64,000 nucleotides of DNA from Alcanivorax sp. (GCA_017794945.1 CP051239.1:558001-622000); one strand, 5' to 3'; shown: positions 36,408 to 46,185, numbered from the stretch's first letter. Translations and numbers: made by a program. The notes: a model not told the origin generated them from the sequence alone.

Positions 36408-37703
36408 TCAAGAGCGCCACGCCGGGGCGTCCGGATCCGCTTCCCGGCGCCGCTGGGCACGCCCCAGCAAAAAGCCGGTGCCCGCCCAGGTCAGGGCAAT
36501 ACCGGCACCAATGAACATGGCCAGCCCCGGCAGCTCGCCGAGCAGATCCAGCGCCCGCTTGACCCAGCCGCTGACCGCGTCACCGCCACGATAGACCACG
36601 GTGTCGATGAAGTTCTTGGCTTTGAATTTCTGCTCCGGCGGCACCACCGTGTAGAGCATTTCCCGGCCGGGCCGCACCAGCGCGTACTCGCCGGCCCGGC
36701 GCGCCACCATGATCACTACGAACACGGCAAAGGTGGGCGCCAGCGCCAGCCACAGGAAGCCGGCGGCGATCACCACCGGCACCGCCACCAGCAGCACGCC
36801 GATGCCCAGGCGCTGGGCAATGCGCCCGGTGAGGAAAATCTGGGTGAGAATGGCGAGCCCCTGAACCACGGTATCGATCAACCCGAACACCTGGGTCTGG
36901 CGGGTGGGATCCGGGAAGTGCTCCGCCACCAGCCGCGCCTGCTCGAAGTAGAGAAAAGTGCTGACGCTGGCCAGCAACACCACGAACACGGCGATGCCGA
37001 TCAGAAACGGCGTGCGCGCCACCTCGGCGGCGCCTTCGAAGGGGTTGCCGCCGAGCGGCACATGGCGGCTCTCCTCCTGCGAGCGCGTCCCGGCCGGCAA
37101 GGGATTACGGTCGCGCCAGCGGTACAGCCACACCCCGGCGCCGGCGCTGGCCGCCAACAACAGGGCCGCCAGCATCAGCAGGCCCACGTGGCCCACCGGC
37201 GCCACCAGCAAGGCCCCCAGACCGGGCCCGGTGAGTCCGCCCAGGCTGGCGCCGCCGGCGATCATGCCGAACAGGCGTTTGGCCTGGGCGGTGGAGAACA
37301 CGTCGGCGAGAACGCTCCAGGCCAGGGAAATCGCCACCAGGTTGAACACCGACAACCAGATATAAAAACCGCGCGCCGCCCAGGGGTTCTCCGGCCAGCG
37401 CAGGAAAACCGCGGCAAACAGCAGCAGGTTGGCGACGAAAAACGCGTAGGCCCAGGGCATGATGCGCCGCCGCGCCACCCGTGACGCCAACCAACCGAAC
37501 AACGGCAACACCGCCAGCGTCGCCAGGAAAGTACCGGTGAACAGCCACTGCAGATTGTCCACGCCGCCGGCCACGCCCATGGTTTCGCGCACCGGGCGTA
37601 GCATGAAATAGCCGGTGAACAGCAGGAAGAACATCAACAGGCCGGCCAGCACCGAGGGCGCTTCCCGGCGGTGCAGATTGAATAAGCGGGCGAAGGCGCT
37701 CAC
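36408..37703 (-). CDS. MFS-type transporter related to NTP/NDP exchangers
   Basis: The 431-residue product has about 12 helices. It starts with SVLAGLLMFFLLFTGYFMLR, followed by PVRETMGVAGGVDNLQWLF, a signature I associate with COG3202-like NTP/NDP-exchange MFS proteins of free-living bacteria. It ends TGFLLGRAQRRREADP. The substrate is unknown; true ADP/ATP exchange is not supported by context. The aldo/keto reductase gene starts 5 bases upstream of it in the same direction. Confidence 0.78.
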   Translation of the reverse strand: MSAFARLFNLHRREAPSVLAGLLMFFLLFTGYFMLRPVRETMGVAGGVDNLQWLFTGTFLATLAVLPLFGWLASRVARRRIMPWAYAFFVANLLLFAAVFLRWPENPWAARGFYIWLSVFNLVAISLAWSVLADVFSTAQAKRLFGMIAGGASLGGLTGPGLGALLVAPVGHVGLLMLAALLLAASAGAGVWLYRWRDRNPLPAGTRSQEESRHVPLGGNPFEGAAEVARTPFLIGIAVFVVLLASVSTFLYFEQARLVAEHFPDPTRQTQVFGLIDTVVQGLAILTQIFLTGRIAQRLGIGVLLVAVPVVIAAGFLWLALAPTFAVFVVIMVARRAGEYALVRPGREMLYTVVPPEQKFKAKNFIDTVVYRGGDAVSGWVKRALDLLGELPGLAMFIGAGIALTWAGTGFLLGRAQRRREADPDAPAWRS

Positions 37704-37707
37704 GCGG

Positions 37708-38646
37708 CTACAGGTCCATCGCGATTAATTCCTGGCTCTGCGCCTCGCTGAGCAGTGGCCCGTAACCGGCCTGCAGGTTGTCCCTTTGATGCTCGGGTTT
37801 GCTGGTGGCGGGGATCACCGAGGTCACCGCCGGGTGGCTGATGGCGAACTTAAGGAACATCTGCGCCCAGGAGGCCACCCCCACGTCCGGCGCCCAGCCG
37901 GGCAGCGGCTTGTCCTTCACCCGGGCGAACAGCTTGCCGTCGTCGAAGGCGCGGTTGATCAGCACCGCCACGCCCTTGTCACGGGCCATCGGCAGCACGG
38001 TTTCCGCCGCCGCCGGGGCGTTAATGGAATAATGGATCTGGATGAAGTCGAGCGGTTCGCTGCGCAGGATCCGTTCCATCTCGTCCAGGCCGCGATCCAG
38101 GTAATGGGTGACGCCCACATACTTGGTTTTGCCCTGCTCTTTCAGCTCGCGGGCGTAAGGCAGCTGGGTTTTCCAGTCACGCAGGTTGTGCACCTGCAGC
38201 AGTTCCACCTTGTCGGTGCGCAGCGCCTTGAGGGATTCGGCCCACTGCCGCTCGGCCTCGGCGCGGCTGTCGGCGGCGATCTTGGTGGCCAGGAAGCATT
38301 GGTCCCGCCAGCCGCCCTCTTCCAGCAGCGCGCCCAGCACCTTGTCCGCGCCGCCGTAGTTGGGCGAGGTATCGAACACCGTGGCGCCGCTGTTGAAGAA
38401 GATCGCCATTACCTCCTTGAGGCGCCGGTACTTCTCAGAGCCGATCTCGGCCACGAAGCTGCCGGAGGTGCCGGCGCCGATCACCGGGATCTGTTCGCCG
38501 CTGGCCGGGATGGCGCGGGTGCGCAGGCTTTCGCCGGCGGGCAGCGCACCTTTGCCGTCCGCCGCCAGTGCCGCGCGGTGCACGCCCAGGGCCAGTCCGG
38601 CGCCGGCCCACAGGCTGGTATTGAGAAAATCACGACGTGAAAACAT
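37708..38646 (-). CDS. Tat-exported aldo/keto reductase
   Basis: The 312-residue product begins MFSRRDFLNTSLWAGAGLAL, a twin-arginine signal (SRRDFL) followed by a hydrophobic run and AALA cleavage. The AKR barrel follows, with FDTSPNYGGADKVLG (catalytic Asp and Tyr region), FLATKIAADS (Lys) and LLQVHNLRDWKTQ (His). Periplasmic export of an NAD(P)H-dependent reductase by Tat is known for this subgroup. ATG 38646 is preferred over an upstream ATG at 38676 because it starts the Tat motif. Confidence 0.88.
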   Translation of the reverse strand: MFSRRDFLNTSLWAGAGLALGVHRAALAADGKGALPAGESLRTRAIPASGEQIPVIGAGTSGSFVAEIGSEKYRRLKEVMAIFFNSGATVFDTSPNYGGADKVLGALLEEGGWRDQCFLATKIAADSRAEAERQWAESLKALRTDKVELLQVHNLRDWKTQLPYARELKEQGKTKYVGVTHYLDRGLDEMERILRSEPLDFIQIHYSINAPAAAETVLPMARDKGVAVLINRAFDDGKLFARVKDKPLPGWAPDVGVASWAQMFLKFAISHPAVTSVIPATSKPEHQRDNLQAGYGPLLSEAQSQELIAMDL

Positions 38647-38808
38647 GGCACTCTCCTGGTCACTCTCCAACCGCATAATGTTTGTTCAGACTAAACCTCT
38701 GGCACTGGATAGGCGAAAAAGTATCCACAAAACGTGAAGTCCGGATTGTCGAAACCGCGCTCGCCACGACGACTGTGGGACGACACCCTGCCGTTAACAG
38801 GAGCGAAC

Positions 38809-39177
38809 ATGAAATATCTTTGCCTGGCTTATGAAGCGGAACAGGACCTCAAGACCCTGAGCCACGACGAGTGGCTGGCACTGCGCCAGGAAACCCTGGA
38901 TTATGTGGCGGCGCTGCGCGAGCGCGGCGAACTGGTCGACACCCGGGCCCTGCAAAGCCCCACCCGCGCCAGGGTCACCCGCGTGCGCGACGGCAAACGT
39001 TCGGTGACCGACGGTCCGTTCGCGGAAACCAAGGAGCAGATCGGCGGTTACTTCCTGATCGAAGCCCGCGACGACGAGCACGCGCTGGAGATCGCCGCCC
39101 ACTGGCCGTCGGCCCGTATCGGCGCTATCGAGGTGCGGCCCATCGAGGCCGAACTGCGCGAAGAAGGACGTTACTGA
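38809..39177 (+). CDS. YCII-domain protein (DGPF family)
   Basis: The 122-residue product starts MKYLCLAYEAEQDL and has the DGPF signature SVTDGPFAETKEQIGGYFLI (about 66-85). YCII/DGPF proteins are small dimeric proteins often paired with ECF sigma factors; none is seen here. ATG 38809 follows AACAGGAGCG. It is 12 bases upstream of an efflux gene, so the two probably form an operon. Confidence 0.88.
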   Translation: MKYLCLAYEAEQDLKTLSHDEWLALRQETLDYVAALRERGELVDTRALQSPTRARVTRVRDGKRSVTDGPFAETKEQIGGYFLIEARDDEHALEIAAHWPSARIGAIEVRPIEAELREEGRY

Positions 39178-39189
39178 AAGGATCACATC

Positions 39190-40767
39190 ATGCCCCCCGC
39201 TGTACCCGATGACATCACCGCGACCCCGGCGACCCGCCGCGAATGGCTGGGCCTGGCGGTATTGATGCTGCCCACCGTGCTGCTGGCGCTGGATATGACC
39301 GTGCTGCACCTGGCGGCGCCGCATCTCAGCGCCGACCTGCAACCCACCAGCGACCAACTGCTGTGGATTCTGGATATCTACGGCTTCATGATCGCCGGCT
39401 TCCTGGTGACCATGGGCACGCTGGGCGACCGCATCGGCCGCCGTAAGCTGCTGCTGGCCGGCGCCAGCGCCTTCGGGCTGGCGTCGGTGATGGCGGCGTT
39501 CTCGGAGAGCGCGGAAACCCTGATCGCGGCCCGCGCCCTGCTGGGCGTGGCCGGCGCCACGCTGATGCCGTCCACCCTGTCGCTGCTGCGCAACATGTTC
39601 CAGGTGGAAGGCGAGCGCACCCTGGCGATCACCGTATGGATGACCGGCTTTATCGTCGGCAGCGCCATCGGCCCGCTGGTGGGCGGCGCCTTGCTGGAAT
39701 TCTTCTGGTGGGGCTCGGTGTTCCTGCTCGGGGTGCCGGTGATGCTGCTTTTGCTGCTGTGCGGCCCCTGGTTGTTGCCGGAGTTCCGCGACGAGAACGC
39801 CGGCCGCCAGGATCTGCCCAGCGCCCTGCTCGCGGTGACCATGGTGCTGGCGGTGATCTACGGGCTCAAGGATCTGGCCCGCAACGGGGTGCACGCGGCG
39901 CCGTTCCTGTCGATGCTGCTGGGCCTGGCTCTCGCGGCGGTGTTCGTGCGACGCCAGCGGCGTCTGCGTGAGCCGATGTTCGACCTGAGCCTGTTCCGCA
40001 GCCGCCATTTCAGCACCTCGGTGGCGGCCATGATGCTGACCATTCTGGCGCTCTCCGGTGCCTGGTTGATGGTGTTTCAGTATCTGCAGGGGGTGCTGGG
40101 GCTGTCGCCGCTGCAAGCGGGGCTGGCCATGCTGCCGCCGGCGGTGGTGCAGACGGCGGCATCGCTACTGATCCCGGCGGCGACCCGGTACATACCGCGC
40201 TCGCGGCTGGTGAGCGGCGGCCTGGTGCTCGCCGCCGTGGGCCTGGCGGCGCTGATGCCGGTCAACGATATCGGCGACCTCACACTGCTGGTGGTGGGTA
40301 TGACGATCATGGGCATAGGTGTCATGCCGATGATGATCCTTGGCACCGACATGGTGGTGAGCGCGGCGCCGGCGACCAAGGCGGGGGCCGCCTCGGCCAC
40401 CTCGGAAACCGCCACCGAGCTGGGCATGGCGCTGGGCATCGCGGTGATCGGCAGCGTCGGCGCGGCGGTCTACCGGCGGCATATGCTGGACGCCATGCCG
40501 GAGGGCCTCAACGACGCCCAGACCCTGGCCGCCGGTGACACGCTGGGGGGCGCCATCGGCGCCGCCGCGCAATTGCCCCCGGCGCTGGCCGCCCAGGTGA
40601 TGGACGCGGCCCGAGCGGGTTTCAACGCCGCCCTGCACACCAACTCCGCGATCGGGGCGGTGATCATCGCCGGCACCGCCCTGATGACGGCGCTGTTATT
40701 GCGCGGCCGGCCAACGCACGCGCCCGCCCCGGCGACCGCGGCGGAACCCATCGAGGAACAGCCCTAG
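39190..40767 (+). CDS. DHA2-family MFS efflux transporter (14 helices)
   Basis: The 525-residue product fits the EmrB/QacA/SmvA group. It opens VLMLPTVLLALDMTVLHLAA with the DMTVLH motif C-like segment, has GDRIGRRKLLLAGASAFG (MFS motif A), and ends with a basic-to-acidic tail. These pumps export quaternary ammonium and dye-like compounds. It follows the YCII gene and is convergent with degV. Confidence 0.9.
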   Translation: MPPAVPDDITATPATRREWLGLAVLMLPTVLLALDMTVLHLAAPHLSADLQPTSDQLLWILDIYGFMIAGFLVTMGTLGDRIGRRKLLLAGASAFGLASVMAAFSESAETLIAARALLGVAGATLMPSTLSLLRNMFQVEGERTLAITVWMTGFIVGSAIGPLVGGALLEFFWWGSVFLLGVPVMLLLLLCGPWLLPEFRDENAGRQDLPSALLAVTMVLAVIYGLKDLARNGVHAAPFLSMLLGLALAAVFVRRQRRLREPMFDLSLFRSRHFSTSVAAMMLTILALSGAWLMVFQYLQGVLGLSPLQAGLAMLPPAVVQTAASLLIPAATRYIPRSRLVSGGLVLAAVGLAALMPVNDIGDLTLLVVGMTIMGIGVMPMMILGTDMVVSAAPATKAGAASATSETATELGMALGIAVIGSVGAAVYRRHMLDAMPEGLNDAQTLAAGDTLGGAIGAAAQLPPALAAQVMDAARAGFNAALHTNSAIGAVIIAGTALMTALLLRGRPTHAPAPATAAEPIEEQP

Positions 40768-40774
40768 AAAAGAC

Positions 40775-41737
40775 TTACTCGAACTGATCGTCCTGGCTGG
40801 CGAAGGCCACGAACAGGCAACCGGCGCCCACGTTGATGGCGCCGGTGGGGCTCATGGTGGACACCAGCAGCTGCACATCATGCTCGCGGGCGGCGGCTTC
40901 CAACTCGGCATACCCGGGCATGGTCGGCACGCGGGCGGCATCGCCGGCGTAGCTGAGGCAGACATGGCGGGACATCAACTTCCCGGCGCGGATCTGCTTG
41001 GCCACATGCTCGAGCATTCGCCGTGTCGACTTTTCATAACTGCGATTCACCGTGACCGGATTTTCCTCGCCACCGTGGATGCGGATCAACGGGTGCATCG
41101 ACAGCGCCGAACCCACGGTCAGCGCCACCCCCCGCATGGAATCGGAAAAGCTTTTGCGTTCGCCTTTTTTGAACCCCCGGTCGCGCACATAAGCCAGTTT
41201 CTCGGGCACCATATAACCGCAGATGTGCGGCAGCATCTCATCAATACGCAGGCGAATGGCGTTGCGGTTGGCGCCCTCTTCGATCATTTTAGCCACCTCG
41301 CAAACCAATACCGCGGTACCGGAGAACAGGGTTTTACTGTCGATCACCCGCATCGAGAACGGCCCCGGCACCCCGGCGTCGGCACGCACTTTCTGATACT
41401 GCTTGAGAATCGAGAAAGACGCCTTGGTGGCGTTATCAAAAATAAGGCTGCGCTTACCGGAAACGGTAATACAGAACACCAGGTCATAATCGATGACCAA
41501 CTGCTCCAGAAACACCGCCTGAATCTGATCCACGGAATAGGGAATGGATTCGGCGTCGATGCCCTCGGAGTCCAGTTGCTCCTGATAGAACCGGCGGGTG
41601 GCCTGCTCGTCGCGCTTATCGACCAGCAACTCTTTACCCAGACGAATGGAAATCGGAAGGATCTGGATATTATTTTTTTTGAAATAGGATTCCGGTAAAT
41701 CGCAGGTGGAATCCACGACAATACCAATGCGCATCAT
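40775..41737 (-). CDS. DegV-family fatty-acid-binding protein
   Basis: The 320-residue product starts RIGIVVDSTCDLPESYF, the DegV signature (DSTCDLP). It continues with LPISIRLGKELLVDKRD and a C-terminal domain ending TGAINVGAGCLFVAFA. DegV (FakB-like) proteins bind a fatty acid; in Firmicutes they present it to a kinase FakA, which is not seen here. This gene is in the proteobacterial single-copy style. Thioredoxin lies upstream on the same strand, about 100 bases away. Confidence 0.9.
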   Translation of the reverse strand: MMRIGIVVDSTCDLPESYFKKNNIQILPISIRLGKELLVDKRDEQATRRFYQEQLDSEGIDAESIPYSVDQIQAVFLEQLVIDYDLVFCITVSGKRSLIFDNATKASFSILKQYQKVRADAGVPGPFSMRVIDSKTLFSGTAVLVCEVAKMIEEGANRNAIRLRIDEMLPHICGYMVPEKLAYVRDRGFKKGERKSFSDSMRGVALTVGSALSMHPLIRIHGGEENPVTVNRSYEKSTRRMLEHVAKQIRAGKLMSRHVCLSYAGDAARVPTMPGYAELEAAAREHDVQLLVSTMSPTGAINVGAGCLFVAFASQDDQFE

Positions 41738-41835
41738 TTACCCCAGTTATTTTTATTTGGGGGAAACGTATCACGACAAGGGACGCGCAACCACATTGTT
41801 AATGTAATTGCGCGCCACAAATTAAAACCGCTTCT

Positions 41836-42213
41836 TCACGGATCCTTGCTGCCCCCCGTGCCGGCCTGGTCGGCGTCACGGTAGGCTTTGGTGTCGATTT
41901 TCTCCAGGGCTTCGCGCACTTCCCGTTCGCTTTGCGGGCGCACCAGGCGCGCCACTTCCTCGCCTTCCTGAAGGAAGATCAACGTCGGCCATTGTTTTAC
42001 CTGGAAAGCCCGCCCGAGCAACCGGCCCTTGGCGTCCTCCAGTTTCAGATGCACCACCCCGGTAAAATCGGCGAACGCCGCCTTGATCAGCGGCGCGGCG
42101 GCCTGGCAGTGGCCGCAGCCGGGCTGGCCGAATTCCACCACGGTGGGTTCGCGGATGGCCTCCACCTCGTCACGGGTGGGATGATCGGTAGCGTACTCCG
42201 CGCTGTAGGTCAT
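41836..42213 (-). CDS. Thioredoxin-family protein
   Basis: The 125-residue thioredoxin fold has the active site C33-G-H-C36 in FGQPGCGHCQAAAP, instead of the usual CGPC, and the cis-proline in KQWPTLIFLQEG. The CGHC pair suggests a more oxidising or isomerase-like potential. No signal peptide is visible, so it is probably cytoplasmic. Its partner is unknown. Confidence 0.88.
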   Translation of the reverse strand: MTYSAEYATDHPTRDEVEAIREPTVVEFGQPGCGHCQAAAPLIKAAFADFTGVVHLKLEDAKGRLLGRAFQVKQWPTLIFLQEGEEVARLVRPQSEREVREALEKIDTKAYRDADQAGTGGSKDP

Positions 42214-42310
42214 GGTGCCCTCCTTGCCATTCGATGTGTATGGACCGATTCCAGTGTAGACACCCGGCCGGCGGCGCGGATACGGCGCGAATGCAAAATC
42301 CGGTTAGAGG

Positions 42311-42925
42311 TCACCGGACACGACGCACCAGCGCCGCGATCAACAACGTGGCCAAGGCACCCACCGTGGCCAGCGCCATGTCCTTCTGGGCGTCCCAGGG
42401 GTCGCCCTGGGTGCCAAGAAAAGCGGTGCTGCCGTCCCCCAGCACCACGGCGGCGCCCCACTCGATCAGCTCGTAAAGCAGTGACGAGGCCAGTATCAGG
42501 CTGAACGCGAACAGCGCCGCGCCAAGGCGCCGGAGCCCGCCCCATTCCCGGCACAACTCGCTCAGCGGCAACACCAACAGCATGCCGTAAAGCAGATGCA
42601 GAAAGCGGTCGTACTGATTGCGTTGCCACCCCATCACCGCATCCGGACTGAAACCGAGCAGCGCGTGCACGGTCTGGTCGTAGGGCACATGGGAATAGGT
42701 GTAATGGGCACCGACTTCATGCAGCGCCAGGAACGAAATCATCATCACGTAGGCGCTCCGCGAGAACCGGAACCAGCGGCGCGTTACCCACAGGCCGATG
42801 ACGAACAGTACCGCCACGGCGTTTTCCATTGCCCAGGTCACCGGCTCGCGGGGCGCTACCGCCAGCACCGCGAACAACACCACGAACAACGCCATCAGCA
42901 CGCCGAAACAGCCGCGATTGGACAT
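42311..42925 (-). CDS. DUF2238 (YjdF-like) membrane protein
   Basis: The 204-residue product has about six helices. DUF2238 features are HEVGAHYTYSHVPYD, YDRFLHLLYGMLLVLPLSEL, and a C-terminal GTQGDPWDAQKDMALATVGA. The family is of unknown function, with conserved histidine and acidic residues that may bind metal. It is divergent from the RIO kinase gene. Confidence 0.85.
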   Translation of the reverse strand: MSNRGCFGVLMALFVVLFAVLAVAPREPVTWAMENAVAVLFVIGLWVTRRWFRFSRSAYVMMISFLALHEVGAHYTYSHVPYDQTVHALLGFSPDAVMGWQRNQYDRFLHLLYGMLLVLPLSELCREWGGLRRLGAALFAFSLILASSLLYELIEWGAAVVLGDGSTAFLGTQGDPWDAQKDMALATVGALATLLIAALVRRVR

Positions 42926-43056
42926 GCCCTTCCCTCTCCATGAACGGCCGACTATAACGTCACAGGAAGGGCCGCCATTGCAAGCGGCACGGTGATCCCC
43001 CCGCGTGGCCTCAAGGTCCGGGTGCCAGCGCCGGGCGAATAGCGTATAAGGGCGGC

Positions 43057-43905
43057 ATGAAAACCCCGAAACGGATACAGCCCCTGGTCGACGACGGCCT
43101 GGTGGACGAAGTGATCAGCCGGTTGATGAGCGGCAAGGAGGCGGACATCTATGTGGTCCGCTGCGGCGACCGGGTGCAGTGCGCCAAGGTGTACAAGGAA
43201 GCGGCCAAACGCGGCTTCAAGCAGGCGGTGCACTACCAGGAAGGCCGCAAGGTGCGCAGCACGCGCCGGGCCCGCGCCATGGAAAAGGGCTCCAAGTTCG
43301 GCCGCGACCAGCAGGAGAAAGTCTGGCAGACCGCCGAGGTGGACGCCCTGCGCCGTCTGGCGGACGCGGGGGTGCGCGTGCCCCGGCCCTACGACATGCT
43401 GGAAGGCGTGCTGCTGATGGAGCTGATCACCGACGACGCCGGTGACGTGGCGCCGCGCCTGTGCGATGTGGTGCTCACCGAGGAACAGGCCCTGGAAGAC
43501 CACGCCCTGATGATGCATTACGTGGTGTTGATGCTGTGCGCCGGGCTCGTCCACGGCGACTTGTCCGAGTTCAACGTGCTGGTGGACCCCTATGGGCCGG
43601 TGGTGATCGATCTGCCGCAGGCAGTGGACGCGGCCGCCAATAACCACGCCGAAACCTTCCTGCTGCGCGACGTCAACAACATGACGCGCTATTACGGGCA
43701 GTACGCCCCGAGCCTGGTCGGCAGCCGCTACGGTGAAGAAATCTGGGCCCTCTATGAATCCGGCGACCTGCACCCGGAGGTTTCACTCACCGGTCAGTTC
43801 GAGGACTCCGGCGAAGCCGCCAACGTCGAGGACGTCCTGGCCGAAATCAAAGCCGCCTTTGAGGAAGAACAAGAGCGCCAGGAGCGCCTCAAAGATTCCG
43901 ATTAG
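43057..43905 (+). CDS. PA4780-type RIO1-like serine/threonine protein kinase
   Basis: The 282-residue product starts MKTPKRIQPLVDDGLVDEV. It has the RIO ATP-binding lysine K44 (CAKVYKE), the catalytic D167 in LVHGDLSEFNVLV and the metal-binding D184 in VVIDLPQAVD. RIO1-like kinases of this PA4780 group are common in Gammaproteobacteria; the targets are not known. It is followed by a perfect REP palindrome before the convergent proline-racemase gene. Confidence 0.9.
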   Translation: MKTPKRIQPLVDDGLVDEVISRLMSGKEADIYVVRCGDRVQCAKVYKEAAKRGFKQAVHYQEGRKVRSTRRARAMEKGSKFGRDQQEKVWQTAEVDALRRLADAGVRVPRPYDMLEGVLLMELITDDAGDVAPRLCDVVLTEEQALEDHALMMHYVVLMLCAGLVHGDLSEFNVLVDPYGPVVIDLPQAVDAAANNHAETFLLRDVNNMTRYYGQYAPSLVGSRYGEEIWALYESGDLHPEVSLTGQFEDSGEAANVEDVLAEIKAAFEEEQERQERLKDSD

Positions 43906-43915
43906 ACCGAGAGTT

Positions 43916-43941
43916 TTGTGGGAGCGGGCCCGCTCCCACAA
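43916..43941. repeat. Perfect 26-bp REP palindrome
   Basis: The sequence is a perfect palindrome with half-site TTGTGGGAGCGGG, the outer arm of the 3168 repeat and the right end of the 5035 repeat. It sits 10 bases after the RIO kinase stop and before the convergent gene. It is the shortest copy of the family in the window and may act as a terminator. Confidence 0.85.
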
Positions 43942-43969
43942 GCCCGCTTTCAAAAGTCCGTGTCTACCG

Positions 43970-45010
43970 TCAGCCGTGGCCGTCGCTGAGAATATGGTGC
44001 AGGCCATCGCAGTGCACCATCGGGTCCTCGCAATTGACCACGGTACGGGAGTGCGCCAGCACATAGCTTTTGCCGGTGATGGTGTTTTCCACCACGTCAT
44101 GGTCCTCCTCGCGGCGGGTGTCGATGAACTCTCCAATAAAGCCGGAGTCGCGCAAAGACACCGTTTCCAACCGGTCGCCGGGCTTGATTTTGCCTTCATG
44201 GTGCATCAAGGCCAGCCGCGCCGACGTACCGGTGCCGGTGGTGCTGCGGCAGATCACGCCGGGATGCACGTAGGTGGCGGAGCGGGAGCGGTAGAAGTGA
44301 TCACTCACCTGCTCCACCGGCCCCATGAAGTGCAGGAAGGGCAGCGGCCCCACGTCACCCAGGGTGTAGTGGGAAAAGCCCCGTTCCGCCTGGATCGCTT
44401 CGACAATGGCGCGGGCGCAGCGGGCCAGCTCCGCCTCTTCATCCAGTGTCAGATGAAAGCCCAGCTCGGTGGCGTCCACCAGCGCGTAGAAACCACCGCT
44501 GTAGGCGACGCTGTAGGTGACGTTGCCCAGCGACGGCACATGGATGGTGGCGCGGTGGGTGTCGATATAGCTGGGCAGGCCGCCGCAGGTGATCGATTCC
44601 ACCACGCCGTCGTGCACCTGGGCCTCGATGCGAACCAGCCCCGCCGGCGATTCCATCATAAAGCTTTGCCGGCCCTCTTCCTTGGGCACCAGACCGCTTT
44701 CCAGCACCGCCGTGGCGGTGCAGATGGTGTTGGAGCCGGAGTAGATCGCATAGCCCATCACTTCCATGATGATATAGCCGACGCTGGCGTCCGGGTGGGT
44801 CGGGGGCACAATCAGATCCACCGACATTTCCGGAATGCCGTAGGGCTCCTCCAACAAAAGCCGGCGCAGGCCGTCGGCGTCGTCGCGCAGATACTCCATT
44901 TGCTGACGCACGGTGTCACCGGGCAGCGGGTCGATGCCGCCGAGAACAATGCGGCTGACATCGCCGCCGGCATGGGTATCCATGAGGTTCAGGCTTAACT
45001 CCTGGCGCAT
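43970..45010 (-). CDS. Proline racemase-family enzyme, likely trans-3-hydroxy-L-proline dehydratase-like
   Basis: The 346-residue product has the family fold with MDTHAGGDVSRIV and VNCEDPMVHCDG. The first catalytic position, cysteine in true racemases, is S91 in YSGSNTIC. The second, cysteine in racemases, is threonine in STTGTGTSARLA. Loss of the racemase cysteine pair and the second-site threonine are features described for trans-3-hydroxyproline dehydratases. It is coupled to an MDR gene upstream (TGATG). The substrate is inferred from these residues only. Confidence 0.8.
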   Translation of the reverse strand: MRQELSLNLMDTHAGGDVSRIVLGGIDPLPGDTVRQQMEYLRDDADGLRRLLLEEPYGIPEMSVDLIVPPTHPDASVGYIIMEVMGYAIYSGSNTICTATAVLESGLVPKEEGRQSFMMESPAGLVRIEAQVHDGVVESITCGGLPSYIDTHRATIHVPSLGNVTYSVAYSGGFYALVDATELGFHLTLDEEAELARCARAIVEAIQAERGFSHYTLGDVGPLPFLHFMGPVEQVSDHFYRSRSATYVHPGVICRSTTGTGTSARLALMHHEGKIKPGDRLETVSLRDSGFIGEFIDTRREEDHDVVENTITGKSYVLAHSRTVVNCEDPMVHCDGLHHILSDGHG

Positions 45011-46185
45011 CAGCTTGCCTCCTTTAACGCGAAGGGTTCGCCGAAGTCCGCCCACTGGCTGTCGGGGACGATAACGATCTTGCCGAGGAAGTTGTTGCCT
45101 CGGCTGACGAAGTAGTCCTCCGCGCGATGCAGTTCGGACAATTTGAAGGCGGCGTGCAGCACCGGCTTGAGCTCGCCGGAGCGGATCCAGTGGATCAGCT
45201 GTTCCGCTTCTTCGCGGGTGCCGTGGGACACACCGAACACCTGCACCTGGTAGAGGTAGATGCGCGTCCACATGATCTCGCTCAGGTTGCCACCGCTGGC
45301 GCCGGCGATGCTCAAACGCGGGTAGCTGTCGCGCGCCTTCATGTCGAAGATCATGGCGTCGATAAAGCGGTCGGTCATATCACCGCCGACCAGGTCCATC
45401 ACCGCATCCAGGGGGGCGCCGCCGGTCAGCTCGCGCACCCGGTCGGTGAACCCGTCCATGTCGGAGCGGTCGAGCACCGCTTCGGCGCCCAGCTCACGCA
45501 GGGCGTGCGCCTTGTCCGGCGTGCTCAACGCGTAGGGAATCGCGCCCATGACCCGGCAAAGCTGAATCAGCGCCGTGCCGACACCGCCGCTGGCGCCGGT
45601 GACCAGCACCCGCTCCCCGGCGATCACATTGGCCGAGGTGAGCATGTGCAGGGCGGTCTGGTAGGAGCACATCCCCATGGCCGCCAGTTCCGCGTCGCTG
45701 AGATCCGGCTTGTCCACGGTGTGGAACTGATCCGAGGGCACCGCCACGTACTCGGCGAAGCCGCCATCGGCGCCGTGGCCGTAGTAGTCCGGCGTCAGGT
45801 TGATGTCGCGGCGGTCGTCCGGATAAAGGTTGAAGTCCAGCAGGCCGCGTTCACCGAGGCGTGCCGGATCCACGCCCTCGCCCACCGCGGCAACGCGGCC
45901 GGCCACATCGGCGCCCTGAATACGGGGGAAGGTGAGGGTCGCGGAGCCCCCCATCTGAAAGGACGCCACTTCATCCTTGTCCTTGGTGGGATACAGGCCT
46001 TCGCGGGCCTTGCGGTCGGTGTTGTTCTTGGCGGTGGCGGTGACGCATACCAGCACCTGGCCCGGGGCGGGCTGCGGCACGGCCACGTCGTCGCGGTATA
46101 CGAGCTTGTCCACACCACCGTGGCCGGTGAGCACCATGGCCTTCATGGTGGCAGGGACAGCCTGCGATTGATGATCGTCGTCCAT
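45010..46185 (-). CDS. MDR-family zinc-independent oxidoreductase (quinone oxidoreductase-like)
   Basis: The 391-residue product has an N-terminal GroES-like domain (MVLTGHGGVDKLVYRDDVAV) and a Rossmann domain with ERVLVTGASGGVGTALIQL. The typical zinc-ligand set is not evident, so it resembles quinone-oxidoreductase MDRs. It is coupled to the proline-racemase-family gene, which suggests a shared pathway. ATG 46185 is the family-like start. Confidence 0.85.
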   Translation of the reverse strand: MDDDHQSQAVPATMKAMVLTGHGGVDKLVYRDDVAVPQPAPGQVLVCVTATAKNNTDRKAREGLYPTKDKDEVASFQMGGSATLTFPRIQGADVAGRVAAVGEGVDPARLGERGLLDFNLYPDDRRDINLTPDYYGHGADGGFAEYVAVPSDQFHTVDKPDLSDAELAAMGMCSYQTALHMLTSANVIAGERVLVTGASGGVGTALIQLCRVMGAIPYALSTPDKAHALRELGAEAVLDRSDMDGFTDRVRELTGGAPLDAVMDLVGGDMTDRFIDAMIFDMKARDSYPRLSIAGASGGNLSEIMWTRIYLYQVQVFGVSHGTREEAEQLIHWIRSGELKPVLHAAFKLSELHRAEDYFVSRGNNFLGKIVIVPDSQWADFGEPFALKEAS

